The notes beneath the pieces were generated by a model. It had not been told where the DNA came from. It made no database searches and was given only the letters and a program-made list of their open reading frames with translations. Below are positions 1-9,037 of a stretch of 64,000 nt of DNA, one piece after another. A program made the position numbers and the translations under genes. The stretch's first letter is position 1. Every line of letters starts with the position of its first letter. The DNA is from SAR324 cluster bacterium (GTDB lineage Bacteria; SAR324; XYD2-FULL-50-16; HCM1): the NCBI GenBank assembly GCA_002995645.1, contig PUHO01000005.1:111217-175216 (forward strand), written 5' to 3'.

Positions 1-847
1 TAGTCGCGCCAATGCAATTTAATTCGCCTCTTGCTAATGCCGGTTTTAATAAATTAGCAATATCTAGCGCGCCGTCCGTTTTACCGGCACCTATAATAAG
101 GTGTATTTCATCTATAAATAAAATAATATTTCTATTATTCTTTTTTATAAATGAAAGTAGTTCAGTAATACGTTCCTCAAACTCACCTCTATACTTTGTT
201 CCCGCCATGAGCGAACCCATATTCAACGAATATACAGTTTTACCTTGTATGGATTCAGGCACTTGCTTTTGTTCTATTAAACCAACAAAGCCTTCTACAA
301 TAGCGGTTTTTCCCACTCCGGGCAAACCAATTAATACGGGATTATTCTTTGTTCTGCGACTTAAGATTTCTTGCAATCTTCGTATTTCTTGAGCACGTCC
401 AATAACAGGATCTAACTTGCCGGCTTGAAACCGTTCGTTCAAATTATCAAGAAAAGCAGGCACTTCTGCTTCTTGATCTTGTCCCTCTATGGGTTCAATT
501 TGTAACGTAGGGAAATACTGTTTTATATGTTTGACTAAGTCAACTTCTTGGATAAGATCGCGTCCTTGCTCTATAGCATGAGACATAGCAAGAGTAATCC
601 ACTCGGAAAGCGAAGAAGACGCCTTCAACTGCGCAAGATCTTGCGGTTTATCCAGCGTTGGAAGCGATTCAAGTAGTTGTATAATAGTGTTTTCTTCTGA
701 TTGCAAATATTTTGAAGCAACACTCTTTGGCGTCTTTAAAAGACCGTATAATAAATGTATTGGTGATAATTCACTGTTTTTTCTTTGAATAGCTTGTGAC
801 TGAGCTAAGGTCATTGCTTTCGTCACAGTTTCATCAAATCGTTCCAT
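1..847 (-). CDS. clpB: ClpB-type AAA+ chaperone, N-terminal part (truncated by window edge)
   Basis: Read on the minus strand from the ATG at 847-845, the frame stays open to the left edge, giving about 282 residues of a longer protein. It begins with a Clp N-terminal repeat domain (about residues 1-140). An 'AGKLDPVIGR' stretch then leads into the first AAA+ module, with Walker A 'GLPGVGKTAIVEG', the 'AGTKYRGEFEERI' pore-side segment, Walker B 'ILFIDEIH' and 'LKPALARGELNCIGAT'. These blocks are the family signature of ClpB/ClpC; ClpB, a cytosolic ATP-driven disaggregase working with DnaK, fits best by wording. The ClpB middle coiled-coil and second AAA+ ring lie outside the window, so ClpC cannot be strictly excluded. 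frr ends 33 bp upstream of its start, so the two are probably co-transcribed. Confidence 0.85.
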   Translation of the reverse strand, partial: MERFDETVTKAMTLAQSQAIQRKNSELSPIHLLYGLLKTPKSVASKYLQSEENTIIQLLESLPTLDKPQDLAQLKASSSLSEWITLAMSHAIEQGRDLIQEVDLVKHIKQYFPTLQIEPIEGQDQEAEVPAFLDNLNERFQAGKLDPVIGRAQEIRRLQEILSRRTKNNPVLIGLPGVGKTAIVEGFVGLIEQKQVPESIQGKTVYSLNMGSLMAGTKYRGEFEERITELLSFIKKNNRNIILFIDEIHLIIGAGKTDGALDIANLLKPALARGELNCIGAT

Positions 848-880
848 TTATTTTCTCTATGAACTGTTTACGTTACCTAA

Positions 881-1426
881 TTAAAAAGTCAGCAATTCTT
901 TTTCTTTTTTGCTAGCTAGTTCGTCAATAGTAACAATAAACTTATCTGTCATTTTTTGGACTTTATCCTTACCTTGTTTTTCTTCGTCTTCACTTACTGA
1001 ATCGTCTTTTTTCAATTCGTCGTTAATATCACGTCTAACGTTACGGACTGATACTCTTGCTTCTTCAGCAAGTTTCTTAACTTGCTTAACAAGATCTTTA
1101 CGTCTTTCTTCACTAAGTGCCGGAATAGGCAAGCGAATAACGTTACCATCATTTTGCGGTGTAATGCCGAGATCTGCCTTAAGAATCGCCTTTTCAATTA
1201 TAGAAAGCAAATTCTTTTCCCAAGGAGCTATAACTAACAGTTGCGCTTCTGGTGCGCTAACATTTCCCACTTGAGCAAGAGCCGTCGGCGTTCCATAGTA
1301 ATCAATACTAATATCGTCTAATAACGCAGGAGTAGCTCTTCCCGCTCTGATTTTTAATAAAGTTTTTTCAAAAAAATCAATTACCTTCTGCATTCTTACT
1401 TGCGCTTTTTGCTCTATACTCGACAT
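881..1426 (-). CDS. frr: Ribosome recycling factor
   Basis: 181 residues, close to the usual 185. The conserved N-terminal block (KTLLKIRAGRATPALLD, then 'YYGTP' and 'LAQVGNVSAPEAQLLVIAPW') and the 'IPALSEERRKDLVKQVKKLAEEARVSVRNVRRD' helical segment (about residues 100-133) are diagnostic. Together with EF-G it splits the post-termination ribosome. It is the first gene of a probable frr-clpB unit, with only 33 bp between them. In many genomes frr follows pyrH; here the upstream neighbour is instead the alginate lyase gene, 83 bp away on the same strand, so read-through from the alginate genes is possible. I see no clear terminator in that gap. Confidence 0.97.
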   Translation of the reverse strand: MSSIEQKAQVRMQKVIDFFEKTLLKIRAGRATPALLDDISIDYYGTPTALAQVGNVSAPEAQLLVIAPWEKNLLSIIEKAILKADLGITPQNDGNVIRLPIPALSEERRKDLVKQVKKLAEEARVSVRNVRRDINDELKKDDSVSEDEEKQGKDKVQKMTDKFIVTIDELASKKEKELLTF

Positions 1427-1509
1427 ATCTACCTTTGATGATAAACGTTATTATTGTACTTTGTTTTTTATTATTTAATTAGTACTATACAAAAAAATTA
1501 ATCAAAAAC

Positions 1510-3591
1510 CTAGCTTTGCTCTACAAACGTAACTTCATATTGTTTACCTTCTCTAGTAACAATAAGTTGTTCCCCTGCTAGCTTAGCCGTAACCGCTCGA
1601 TCTTGATTCAATTTAGACGGAACAAGTAGCGTAACAATAGAATGTTTCTTCTTTGCTTTAAACTCTGTTCTTACATGGCTATGTACGTCTAAGTCTTCAA
1701 ATTCTTTTGGATTCACTTCACCAAAACCGATTACATATTCTACTGATTCTATATTTTCTTGTTCTGTAAGAAAAGAAACGTCTAATTTACTTTTTTCGCC
1801 TTTAATAGTAAACCCTTTTTCTTTCGTGTCAGCACTAAAAGTAGTATGCATTAACCAAGTAATAGTTTGTTCGTCTGTTGTTTCCACAATATCACGTATA
1901 ACAAAAACGTCACCTTCTATAGAATGGATTTCTCGTTTACACGATTTAATACTAGGTACATGAAAACGATATGCTTCTGTTGCATCACCAACAAGAAAAG
2001 GCACGTTTTTATTTTCATCATACGACGTAATTTTACCTGCTGCATCTAAACAATTTTGATCTTTATGCGTTTTGCTAGACGTTGCGTTCTCGCCGTATTG
2101 ACCTTTGCCACCAATTAAAATTAAATTTTTTGAACATGTTTGTCTACGCCATTTTAAATGCATATCCACGCCGTAACCACCGTAATAACCGGTAATAGCC
2201 GCTAACGTTTCTCCATAAGCATGTAAAGTAAACGCATTTTGATCGCCATGTGAATGGCTAATTGATCCAAAAGGACTAGATTTAAAAATCAAATGAACGT
2301 GCTCTTCTTTATTAGGCATATCTTTGTGAAATGCTGCCCAGCCCACTTCAGGGAATACTTTCAAATAAGGATCTGCTTGTGGTTTTTCTTCTTTTAGCTC
2401 TTCGCACAAATGACCAAAACGTAATGTGTCATAGTTAAAATCCCACCAGCCATAATTATAAAATTTACTTTCTGCGTCTTTATCTCTTGCTTTTAGTTGG
2501 TTAAAGTACCACATATATACAGGATTATTACTAAGAGAAGAAAACACGCGTAAATTATACGCTAATTTTAACCCCGGCAAATCACCTATACTAGATTGAT
2601 CGCAAAAGCTAGCTCGTCTTGAATGTACCGGCATACAATTTAAAATAAAAGCGCCTGTATTTCTATAAAACTCTTTTTGATATAAATCAATTCCTATATA
2701 ACCTTTAACATAATCAAACGCTTCTGTAAGAACGGCCATTGCCGTATTCCAATAGTCGGCTCCTTCCGCCCAAGCGCCGTCTCTTCCTCCCCAAGGCGGA
2801 TATTGTCCGGCATAGTATTTTAAAGCGTATGCTAAATATTCTTTTGCTTTATCATATTCTCCATATAAAGCAATACAACAAGGAACAACTACACTACTAA
2901 TACTACGAACGCCATGACTATTTAACGGATTTTCAGTAAGCTGAATTTCATTATATAAATGATCGATGACTTCTTCTAAGCGAATAATAATACGATCTTT
3001 TATTTTTGCTCTTTCTTCGTCGGTTAATTTTTCATATAACCAATCGTAGCCCCAAGCTAAAGCAGCAACCACGCGAAAAGCAGCTTCATCGTTATACGCT
3101 CTTGACGTTGCGCCTTGCGGATCATATTCTGCAAGAGATAGCAACCATGCTTTTGCCGTGTTAAAAGCATCAATATTTTTTTCTATTTTAGCAATAATAG
3201 ATAGATTACGAACTACGTTTAACGATTCTTGGCAAGCAATATACATTCTTCTCCAATAAGGACGCCATAAACGAGTTTCTTTAACTGTCTCAGGTGGATA
3301 TACTGACGGTGCTTCATGCGGCTCTACGCCAATCCATTTTTGTTGCGCCTTAATAAAATCTTGCCAAGAACAATAATTTACGTCTTGTTTGATCTTTTCT
3401 TTAAAAGCAGGAATCTCTTTTGCTTTCATGAATAATCTTGGATGAGCTAAAGGCAAACCTTCAAGGGCAGTCAAATCAACGTCCATTTTTTCTACTTGTA
3501 TAGGCAATCCACTTAACTTATTACCGGCAGATAAATCGTTAAGGCGCTTAATTTCTCTAATTCTTTTTTCGTTATCTGTTTGTGTACTCAT
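1510..3591 (-). CDS. PL15-family oligoalginate exolyase (heparinase II/III fold)
   Basis: 693 residues, no signal peptide, so predicted cytoplasmic. An N-terminal alpha/alpha-barrel is followed by an antiparallel beta-sandwich, as in PL15. Counting residues, Arg114, His226, Arg229, Tyr280 and His446 sit at a constant offset of -85 from Arg199, His311, Arg314, Tyr365 and His531, the active-site residues I recall for the alginate exolyase Atu3025 of Agrobacterium. His226 is in 'SHGVRS', Tyr280 in 'AEGADYW' and His446 in 'HSHGDQNAF'. This exact spacing argues for an active exolytic lyase that releases unsaturated monouronate from oligoalginate. The SDR gene lies 106 bp upstream on the same strand, and the symporter and PL17 lyase are just beyond. 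Some PL15 members act on heparin or heparan, so substrate rests mainly on the neighbours. Confidence 0.88.
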   Translation of the reverse strand: MSTQTDNEKRIREIKRLNDLSAGNKLSGLPIQVEKMDVDLTALEGLPLAHPRLFMKAKEIPAFKEKIKQDVNYCSWQDFIKAQQKWIGVEPHEAPSVYPPETVKETRLWRPYWRRMYIACQESLNVVRNLSIIAKIEKNIDAFNTAKAWLLSLAEYDPQGATSRAYNDEAAFRVVAALAWGYDWLYEKLTDEERAKIKDRIIIRLEEVIDHLYNEIQLTENPLNSHGVRSISSVVVPCCIALYGEYDKAKEYLAYALKYYAGQYPPWGGRDGAWAEGADYWNTAMAVLTEAFDYVKGYIGIDLYQKEFYRNTGAFILNCMPVHSRRASFCDQSSIGDLPGLKLAYNLRVFSSLSNNPVYMWYFNQLKARDKDAESKFYNYGWWDFNYDTLRFGHLCEELKEEKPQADPYLKVFPEVGWAAFHKDMPNKEEHVHLIFKSSPFGSISHSHGDQNAFTLHAYGETLAAITGYYGGYGVDMHLKWRRQTCSKNLILIGGKGQYGENATSSKTHKDQNCLDAAGKITSYDENKNVPFLVGDATEAYRFHVPSIKSCKREIHSIEGDVFVIRDIVETTDEQTITWLMHTTFSADTKEKGFTIKGEKSKLDVSFLTEQENIESVEYVIGFGEVNPKEFEDLDVHSHVRTEFKAKKKHSIVTLLVPSKLNQDRAVTAKLAGEQLIVTREGKQYEVTFVEQS

Positions 3592-3697
3592 AATTATTAG
3601 TGCTAAAATTTATATTTATATTACATTGTACTCCAAATTAAACGTATACTACCTTTCAATTTGAAGCACAACTTAGTTTACTTATATAAAAACGCGA

Positions 3698-4462
3698 TTA
3701 CGGCGTAAATTCCATACCACCGTTAACGTCAAGTAAAGCACCGGTAAGATATCCACTTGCTGCATTAGAAGCAAAGAATAGAAAAGAAGGAGCTACTTCA
3801 GACGGTTCAGCCGGTCTTCCAAGAGGAATAGAAGAAGCAATTTTAGCTTTTAATTCGTCACTTTTATCATCATGAAATTTTGTATTAATAAAGCCTGGAG
3901 CAACAATATTAAAACGAATATTACTAGAGCTTAATTCTTTAACCCAAGTTCGTTGCATGTCAGCAACAAATGCTTTAGTTGCACCATAAAGAGAAGCACC
4001 TGGACCACCACCGGAACGTCCTGCATTAGAACCGGTAGAAACAACGCTTCCACCGTAAGAAGATTTTTTCAAATAAGGAATAGCAGCATTTGTAACAAAT
4101 ACAGCACTACGACAATTCAAATCTGTTACGTGTTCGTAAAATTCATCTGTCATTTCACCCATAGCACATCGTCCACCAAGACCGCCTGCATTATTAATTA
4201 CAACGTCTATACCGCCAAAATCACTAGCAAACTTATCTACTACACTCTTACATTCTGCTGAATTTTTAAGATTAGCACTATAATATTGTACTTGTTGCGC
4301 ACCTGCTGCTTTAACTTGGCTTACTGCGTCATTCGCTTCTGTTTCCAATCCGTGTAACCCAACTTTTGCACCAAATTTACCTGCTAAAATTGCTGTTGCT
4401 AGACCAATTCCTGTAGAAGATCCGGTAATTAATATATTTTTTCCTTTTAAGTCACTGTACAT
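3698..4462 (-). CDS. SDR-family NAD(P)H oxidoreductase, probable DEHU reductase
   Basis: 254 residues, classical short-chain dehydrogenase. Rossmann motif 'TGSSTGIG' is at about residues 14-21, 'NNAGG' about 90, then a Ser-containing 'STGSNAG' and the catalytic 'YGATK' (YxxxK), ending with the typical 'GALLDVNGG'. In alginate degraders an SDR reduces 4-deoxy-L-erythro-5-hexoseulose uronate (DEHU), the spontaneous product of exolyase action, to 2-keto-3-deoxygluconate, which enters the Entner-Doudoroff route. The family is too broad for the sequence alone to prove substrate; its position between two oligoalginate lyases and a solute symporter is the argument. It is first in a minus-strand unit with the PL15 gene, behind a good promoter at 4564-4593. 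KduD-type activity is the alternative. Confidence 0.8.
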   Translation of the reverse strand: MYSDLKGKNILITGSSTGIGLATAILAGKFGAKVGLHGLETEANDAVSQVKAAGAQQVQYYSANLKNSAECKSVVDKFASDFGGIDVVINNAGGLGGRCAMGEMTDEFYEHVTDLNCRSAVFVTNAAIPYLKKSSYGGSVVSTGSNAGRSGGGPGASLYGATKAFVADMQRTWVKELSSSNIRFNIVAPGFINTKFHDDKSDELKAKIASSIPLGRPAEPSEVAPSFLFFASNAASGYLTGALLDVNGGMEFTP

Positions 4463-4563
4463 AAGTAATGTCCTTTAAAAAAATGTGTTGTTATTAAATT
4501 CATTATAAATTATGAATTATATTTTATTCTAAACTAAAGAATAATTTTTTATATCAAATTATA

Positions 4564-4593
4564 ATTATAAAATTATTTAATCTAAAAAGTCAA
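4564..4593 (-). promoter_or_regulatory. Promoter of the SDR-PL15 unit
   Basis: On the minus strand, TTGACT (plus 4588-4593) and a perfect TATAAT (plus 4564-4569) are separated by 18 bp. The predicted start near 4557 leaves a leader of about 95 nt before the SDR start codon. No other promoter of similar quality is visible on this strand of the divergent region. Confidence 0.55.
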
Positions 4594-4695
4594 GCATATA
4601 AATTTTTTATAGTACTTATTGCTCTATTCCCTCAATGTAACACAAAATAAAACTAAGTTTGAATTACTTTTATATAGTAAATAATAATATTATTA

Positions 4696-4724
4696 TTGAC
4701 TTTATTTTTTTTATGGTTTTATAT
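4696..4724 (+). promoter_or_regulatory. Promoter of the symporter-PL17 unit
   Basis: TTGACT at 4696-4701 is followed after 17 bp by TTATAT at 4719-4724 (the overlapping TATATT at 4722 is an alternative -10). The predicted start near 4731 would give a leader of about 130 nt. The symporter itself has a readable ribosome site, 'ATGGAGTAT', shortly before its ATG. Confidence 0.4.
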
Positions 4725-4864
4725 ATTAGGAAAGTGCTTTTTATAACTTGCTTATATAATTCTCTTATACATACCTATATACTTAAGATATAACACTAGT
4801 TGCACTTTGCTATATACTAAATAAACTTACTAAATAATTTATTGATTTTTAATGGAGTATACTA

Positions 4865-6601
4865 ATGTCTTTAGACTTATGGATTCTTTGCGGGTATTTT
4901 GTTTTTATGGCCACCATTGGCTTTATATTTAGAAAATTTACAGATACCACGTCTAATTACTTTCGTGGTGGCGGGAATATCCTTTGGTGGATGATTGGAT
5001 CTACTGCTTTTATGACACAATTTTCAGCTTGGACTTTTACAGGGGCAGCTTCTAAAGCCTATACTGACGGTTTAACTATTGTCGCTATTTTCTTTGGAAA
5101 TGCATTTGCTTTTTTTATGAACGCACGTTGGGCAGCGCCTAAGTTTAGAAGACTTAACGTTATTACTATGATGGAAGCCGTTCGCATTCGCTATGGAAAA
5201 GGAAACGAACAATTCTTTGTGTGGACGTCTCTTCCAATGGGAGTTTTATATGCTGGTGTTTGGCTTGCTGGCTTAGCTGCTTTTGTTTCGGCTTTAACAG
5301 GAATCAACCTTACAATAGCTATTTTAGGTTCCGGTATAGTCGTTGTGTTTATTGCGCTTGTTGGTGGTTCTTGGGCAGTTATTGCCTCTGATTTCTTACA
5401 AATGTTACTTTTAATGGCTGTTTCTGTTGTCACTGCCGTATATGCTTACTGCTATGGTGGCGGTATGAGTAATATTATAAAGAACTTCCCTCATAAATTC
5501 ATTACCGGTGATACGTTAACTTTTACTTCTATCTTTTTCCTTTGGGTTATTGCTATGTTTGTTAAGCAATTTATGAATTTAAACCATTTAGGAGAATCCT
5601 ATAGATATCTTTCTGCTAAAGATGCGCATAATGCTAAAAAAGGTGCTTATTTAGCTTCTTTCTTAATGCTTGTTGGACCGCTTATTTGGTTTATTCCACC
5701 TTGGGTTACTGCCGGCATGTATTCTAATCTTTCTGCTTTATATCCTACACTTGGAGCTAAAGCCAATGATGCGGCTTATCTTGCTTTCGTGCAAAATGCA
5801 ATGCCCGCCGGTATGGCAGGGCTATTAATGGCAGCTCTTTTTGCCGCCACTATGTCTTCTATGGATACCGGCTTAAATAAAAACGCTGGTATATTCACAA
5901 GAAACGTATACCTTCCTTTAGTTAGAAAATATAAAGAAAATGACAAAGAATTAGTTATTGTTGCTAAAATTTCAACTGCCGTATTTGGTCTTTTTATCAT
6001 TCTAGGCGCTGAATTTATTACCGGATTAAAGAGCATTAGTCTCTTTAACGCCATGCAATATATTTCATCGCTCATTAGCTTACCTATTTTAATACCTCTT
6101 TTATTTGGTCTTGCCTTCAAGAAAGTACCTAAATGGGCACCAATCGCAACTGTAATAGTAGGTGGGATTATTTCTTATATTGTGCCACAAATTAATTATG
6201 ATACTTTGTTTAACGTTACTTTGACACATAGGGAACATGCGGACATGATACAACTTATAGGCATATTCGCACATATATTCCTTACCGGTGGCTTTTTTCT
6301 TCTTACCTCTTTCTTTTATAAAGAAAATGCTGACCCAGCATATGATTCTATTATTAATAACTTTTTTGATATTGCTCATAATAAAACGTTGGCACATGAA
6401 AAAATTAAACCTGTGCCTATCGACAACAGACAAAGACGTTTACTTGGAACACTAGCCATAGTCTTGGGAACAGGCGTTATTCTTTTAATACTTATACCAA
6501 ATCCGTTTATTGGTCGTTTAGCTTTCTTACTGACTGGCGGTATTGTTTTTGCTGCTGGCGCGGCTCTTGTTGCAGCTTCTAAAGAAAAAATTGCAGACTA
6601 G
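4865..6601 (+). CDS. Sodium/solute symporter (SSS family), probable oligoalginate or DEHU importer
   Basis: 578 residues with about 13-14 hydrophobic helices spread over the whole length, starting at the first helix 'LWILCGYFVFMATIGFIF'. The early motif 'SAWTFTGAASKAYTDG' and 'GRLAFLLTGG'-type late helices fit the SSS (SLC5-like) family, inner-membrane proteins that use a sodium gradient. In marine alginate degraders, SSS proteins (ToaA/B/C of Vibrio splendidus) import alginate breakdown products and sit beside PL15/PL17 lyases and a DEHU reductase, exactly the partners seen here. It is the first gene of the plus-strand unit, 67 bp before the PL17 gene. The transported sugar is inferred from context only. 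Confidence 0.85.
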   Translation: MSLDLWILCGYFVFMATIGFIFRKFTDTTSNYFRGGGNILWWMIGSTAFMTQFSAWTFTGAASKAYTDGLTIVAIFFGNAFAFFMNARWAAPKFRRLNVITMMEAVRIRYGKGNEQFFVWTSLPMGVLYAGVWLAGLAAFVSALTGINLTIAILGSGIVVVFIALVGGSWAVIASDFLQMLLLMAVSVVTAVYAYCYGGGMSNIIKNFPHKFITGDTLTFTSIFFLWVIAMFVKQFMNLNHLGESYRYLSAKDAHNAKKGAYLASFLMLVGPLIWFIPPWVTAGMYSNLSALYPTLGAKANDAAYLAFVQNAMPAGMAGLLMAALFAATMSSMDTGLNKNAGIFTRNVYLPLVRKYKENDKELVIVAKISTAVFGLFIILGAEFITGLKSISLFNAMQYISSLISLPILIPLLFGLAFKKVPKWAPIATVIVGGIISYIVPQINYDTLFNVTLTHREHADMIQLIGIFAHIFLTGGFFLLTSFFYKENADPAYDSIINNFFDIAHNKTLAHEKIKPVPIDNRQRRLLGTLAIVLGTGVILLILIPNPFIGRLAFLLTGGIVFAAGAALVAASKEKIAD

Positions 6602-6668
6602 CAACGTTTATATTAAATATCTATTTTATAACTATAACCTTTAACTTAACTAAAAAAATAAACTACTC

Positions 6669-8825
6669 ATGACACAATCGTTATTCATTACGGACTCAGA
6701 AGCGGCTATTCTAAAAAAAGCAGCACTAGAAGAAAAAAATACTCTATTTGCAAAATCGTTTGCAAAACTAAAAGACAAAGCGGATAAAGCTCTGCAAACA
6801 CCTATTATTGTTCCTAATAATGGGATTGCAGGGGGATACGAACATACAACGCATATGCATAATGCAAGTATGGTCCAAGATCTTGGAAACGTATATAAAA
6901 TTCTTGGTGATGTAAAATATGCTGAACAAGCAACTAAAATTTTACAAAAATACGTTGAAGTATATCCTACTTTAGATCTAGCAGAAAGTTCTACTGAAAA
7001 CCCTCCGGGGCGATTATTTCATCAAATTCTAAACGATCAAATGTGGTTAATTAGAGTAGTTGAAGGTTATAGTTATTTAAAAAAACATATTCCCGTTGAT
7101 CTACAAAAGGAAATAGAAGAAAAAGTTTTAATTCCTACCTGTGAATTAATGATTACAGACAATCCGGATCGTTTCGATATTATTCATAATCATGGTATTT
7201 GGGCGGTCGCTAGCGTTGCCATTGCCGGTATTGTAATGGGACAAGATAAATACATTGCGCCGGCTCTTACCGGATTAAAACAAGATGGGAAAAGAGGCTT
7301 TTTAGCTCAGTTAACAAGGCTCTATTCTCCAGACGGTTACTATGAAGAAGGACCTTACTACTCTCGTTTTGCTTTGTGGCCTATGTTTCTTTTTGCTGAA
7401 GCTTTAGATCGTCATTTACCAGAATACGATATATATAACTTTAGAGATTGTATTATTAAAAAAGCATTAACTTGCTTAATTGATTTATCTTTGCCTAACG
7501 GTCGTTTGCCAAGTCTTAACGATGCTTATAAAGCAACAGGTATTCATATTACAGAAGGACCTTGTATTGGGTTCCTTTATAGTGTTGCTTTATCTTTCAA
7601 ACAACGACCGGACAATAAAAAACTACTTTGGCTTGCTAAAAAGCAAGACGTTGTTATGATCAATATTGCAGGTTATCAACTTTCTAAAGCTCTTGCAGAA
7701 GCAACGGATATAAACGATTTATCCGTATCTAGTAAAGAAATAGTTGCCGGTAAAAACGGCGATCAAGGTGCCATTGGCATTTTACGTAACACAACAAAAG
7801 ACGGTAAAATTTTTACTACTATTATGTCCTATGGCTCACACGGTATGAAAGAACACGGGCATTTTGACGCGCTTTCTTTAAACATATACGATCACGAAGA
7901 AGAAATTTTAACTGATTACGGTTGTGCAAGATGGGCGAATATGGAAGAAAAAAGCGGTGGTTGTTATACGGCAGAGAACTATAGTTATGCAAAACATTCT
8001 ATTGCGCACAATACGGTTGTAGTAGATAAAGCAACGCATCATTTCTCTGATGGAAAACGTGCAGAAAGACTACATTGTAAAAAACATATTTTTGACGCAT
8101 CAGATCCTAATTTTCAAATTATGAGCGCTTGTGCAGACGGGTACTATCTTGATACTAACATGCAAAGAACCTGCGCCGTTCTTGTAGACGATGAATTTGA
8201 GAATCCGCTTATTATTGATATTTTTCGCCTTGATAGTCAAAACGATCATACTTATGATTTACCATTTCACTATATTGGACAACCAATACATTACGATTTT
8301 CCGGCAGCTTGCTCTAATACGGTTTGTCGTCCTTTAGGAAGCGCTTTTGGTTACCAACATCTATGGCAAGAAGGGCACGGCAATCCACGTGTTAAATTCA
8401 GCTATACTTGGCTTAATAAAGAACAATTTTATACAGTAAGTTCAGCAGTAACTAATAATACGCAAGTGTTATGGGGGAAAATTGGATCAAACGATCCGTC
8501 TGCTAATCTACGAAACGAACCTTATTTCATTATACGCCAAACCGGAAGAGATCATATTTTTGCTAATATTCTTGAAACACACGGGCATTTTAATGAAGGT
8601 GCCGAAATTTGTACTAATTCATCACCAACTATTAAAAGAGTATCTGTGCTAGCTTATAACGAACAAGGTAAGGTAATACAATTTACAACAAAAAACAGAT
8701 CTACTTTTACTTTAATGGTCAGTAATTTACAAAATCCGGCAAACTTAGAGCATAACGTAATGTCTATAAGAAATCGCCTTTATTCTTGGACTGGATCTTA
8801 CAAATTAGTTAAAAAAACATCATAA
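6669..8825 (+). CDS. PL17-family oligoalginate exolyase
   Basis: 718 residues, no signal peptide, predicted cytoplasmic. Asn174, His175 and Tyr231 have the same mutual spacing as Asn201, His202 and Tyr258 of the alginate exolyase Alg17c. His398, Asp416, Arg421, Tyr433 and His447 have the same spacing as His415, Asp433, Arg438, Tyr450 and His464, which include the zinc ligands and second catalytic Tyr of that enzyme. Motifs seen are 'HNHGIWAVASV', 'YYEEGPYYSRFA', 'HGHFDALS' and 'SIAHNTVVVD'. PL17 enzymes cut oligoalginate to single unsaturated uronates, which become DEHU. It is paired with the symporter 67 bp upstream. Having both a PL15 and a PL17 lyase suggests complementary use of M- and G-rich oligomers, as in other degraders (inference). 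Confidence 0.93.
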   Translation: MTQSLFITDSEAAILKKAALEEKNTLFAKSFAKLKDKADKALQTPIIVPNNGIAGGYEHTTHMHNASMVQDLGNVYKILGDVKYAEQATKILQKYVEVYPTLDLAESSTENPPGRLFHQILNDQMWLIRVVEGYSYLKKHIPVDLQKEIEEKVLIPTCELMITDNPDRFDIIHNHGIWAVASVAIAGIVMGQDKYIAPALTGLKQDGKRGFLAQLTRLYSPDGYYEEGPYYSRFALWPMFLFAEALDRHLPEYDIYNFRDCIIKKALTCLIDLSLPNGRLPSLNDAYKATGIHITEGPCIGFLYSVALSFKQRPDNKKLLWLAKKQDVVMINIAGYQLSKALAEATDINDLSVSSKEIVAGKNGDQGAIGILRNTTKDGKIFTTIMSYGSHGMKEHGHFDALSLNIYDHEEEILTDYGCARWANMEEKSGGCYTAENYSYAKHSIAHNTVVVDKATHHFSDGKRAERLHCKKHIFDASDPNFQIMSACADGYYLDTNMQRTCAVLVDDEFENPLIIDIFRLDSQNDHTYDLPFHYIGQPIHYDFPAACSNTVCRPLGSAFGYQHLWQEGHGNPRVKFSYTWLNKEQFYTVSSAVTNNTQVLWGKIGSNDPSANLRNEPYFIIRQTGRDHIFANILETHGHFNEGAEICTNSSPTIKRVSVLAYNEQGKVIQFTTKNRSTFTLMVSNLQNPANLEHNVMSIRNRLYSWTGSYKLVKKTS

Positions 8826-8863
8826 CAATACAATGATTTAACTTTGTAATTATTACTTTCTTC

Positions 8864-8892
8864 TTGACAAAAGAATTAAAATTACTTATTAT
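8864..8892 (+). promoter_or_regulatory. Promoter upstream of the 98-residue coiled-coil protein
   Basis: Consensus TTGACA at 8864-8869 and TATTAT at 8887-8892 are separated by exactly 17 bp. The predicted start near 8899 would put the inverted repeat at 8964-8994 inside a leader of about 140 nt. Confidence 0.55.
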
Positions 8893-8963
8893 TAGAATTA
8901 ATTAATCATCACTTACAATTTATATACGAATTTCTATTCTTTTTTATTTTTCCATATTATCCC

Positions 8964-8994
8964 TGTGTATACTGCATGTTTTACAGTATACACA
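8964..8994. promoter_or_regulatory. Perfect 11-bp inverted repeat in the 5' leader
   Basis: Arms TGTGTATACTG (8964-8974) and CAGTATACACA (8984-8994) match perfectly around a 9-base loop. It lies 43 bp before the next start codon. No T-run follows on either strand, so it does not look like an intrinsic terminator. It could be an operator for a dimeric regulator or an RNA hairpin affecting the downstream gene. Confidence 0.5.
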
Positions 8995-9037
8995 GTATTT
9001 TAGAGATTAAATAAAGAATATTTTCCTAGGAGACTTT

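Larger units (their letters stand above)
4463..4864. other. Divergent intergenic control region of the alginate locus
   Basis: This 402 bp gene-free, very AT-rich stretch separates the minus-strand SDR-lyase unit from the plus-strand symporter-lyase unit. It contains one promoter-like element in each direction (4564-4593 minus, 4696-4724 plus), about 100 bp apart back to back, leaving room for a shared regulator site between them. I see no convincing long palindrome there. No regulator gene (for example GntR or LacI type) is adjacent, so a controlling protein would have to be encoded elsewhere. Confidence 0.5.

Noticed and set aside
12..392. Open frame of 126 codons on the plus strand
   Set aside because: It is the antisense shadow of the clpB reading frame, which shows all AAA+ motifs.
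4865..6433. Three long minus-strand frames inside the symporter gene
   Set aside because: They are antisense to an intact SSS gene and have no family features or ribosome sites.
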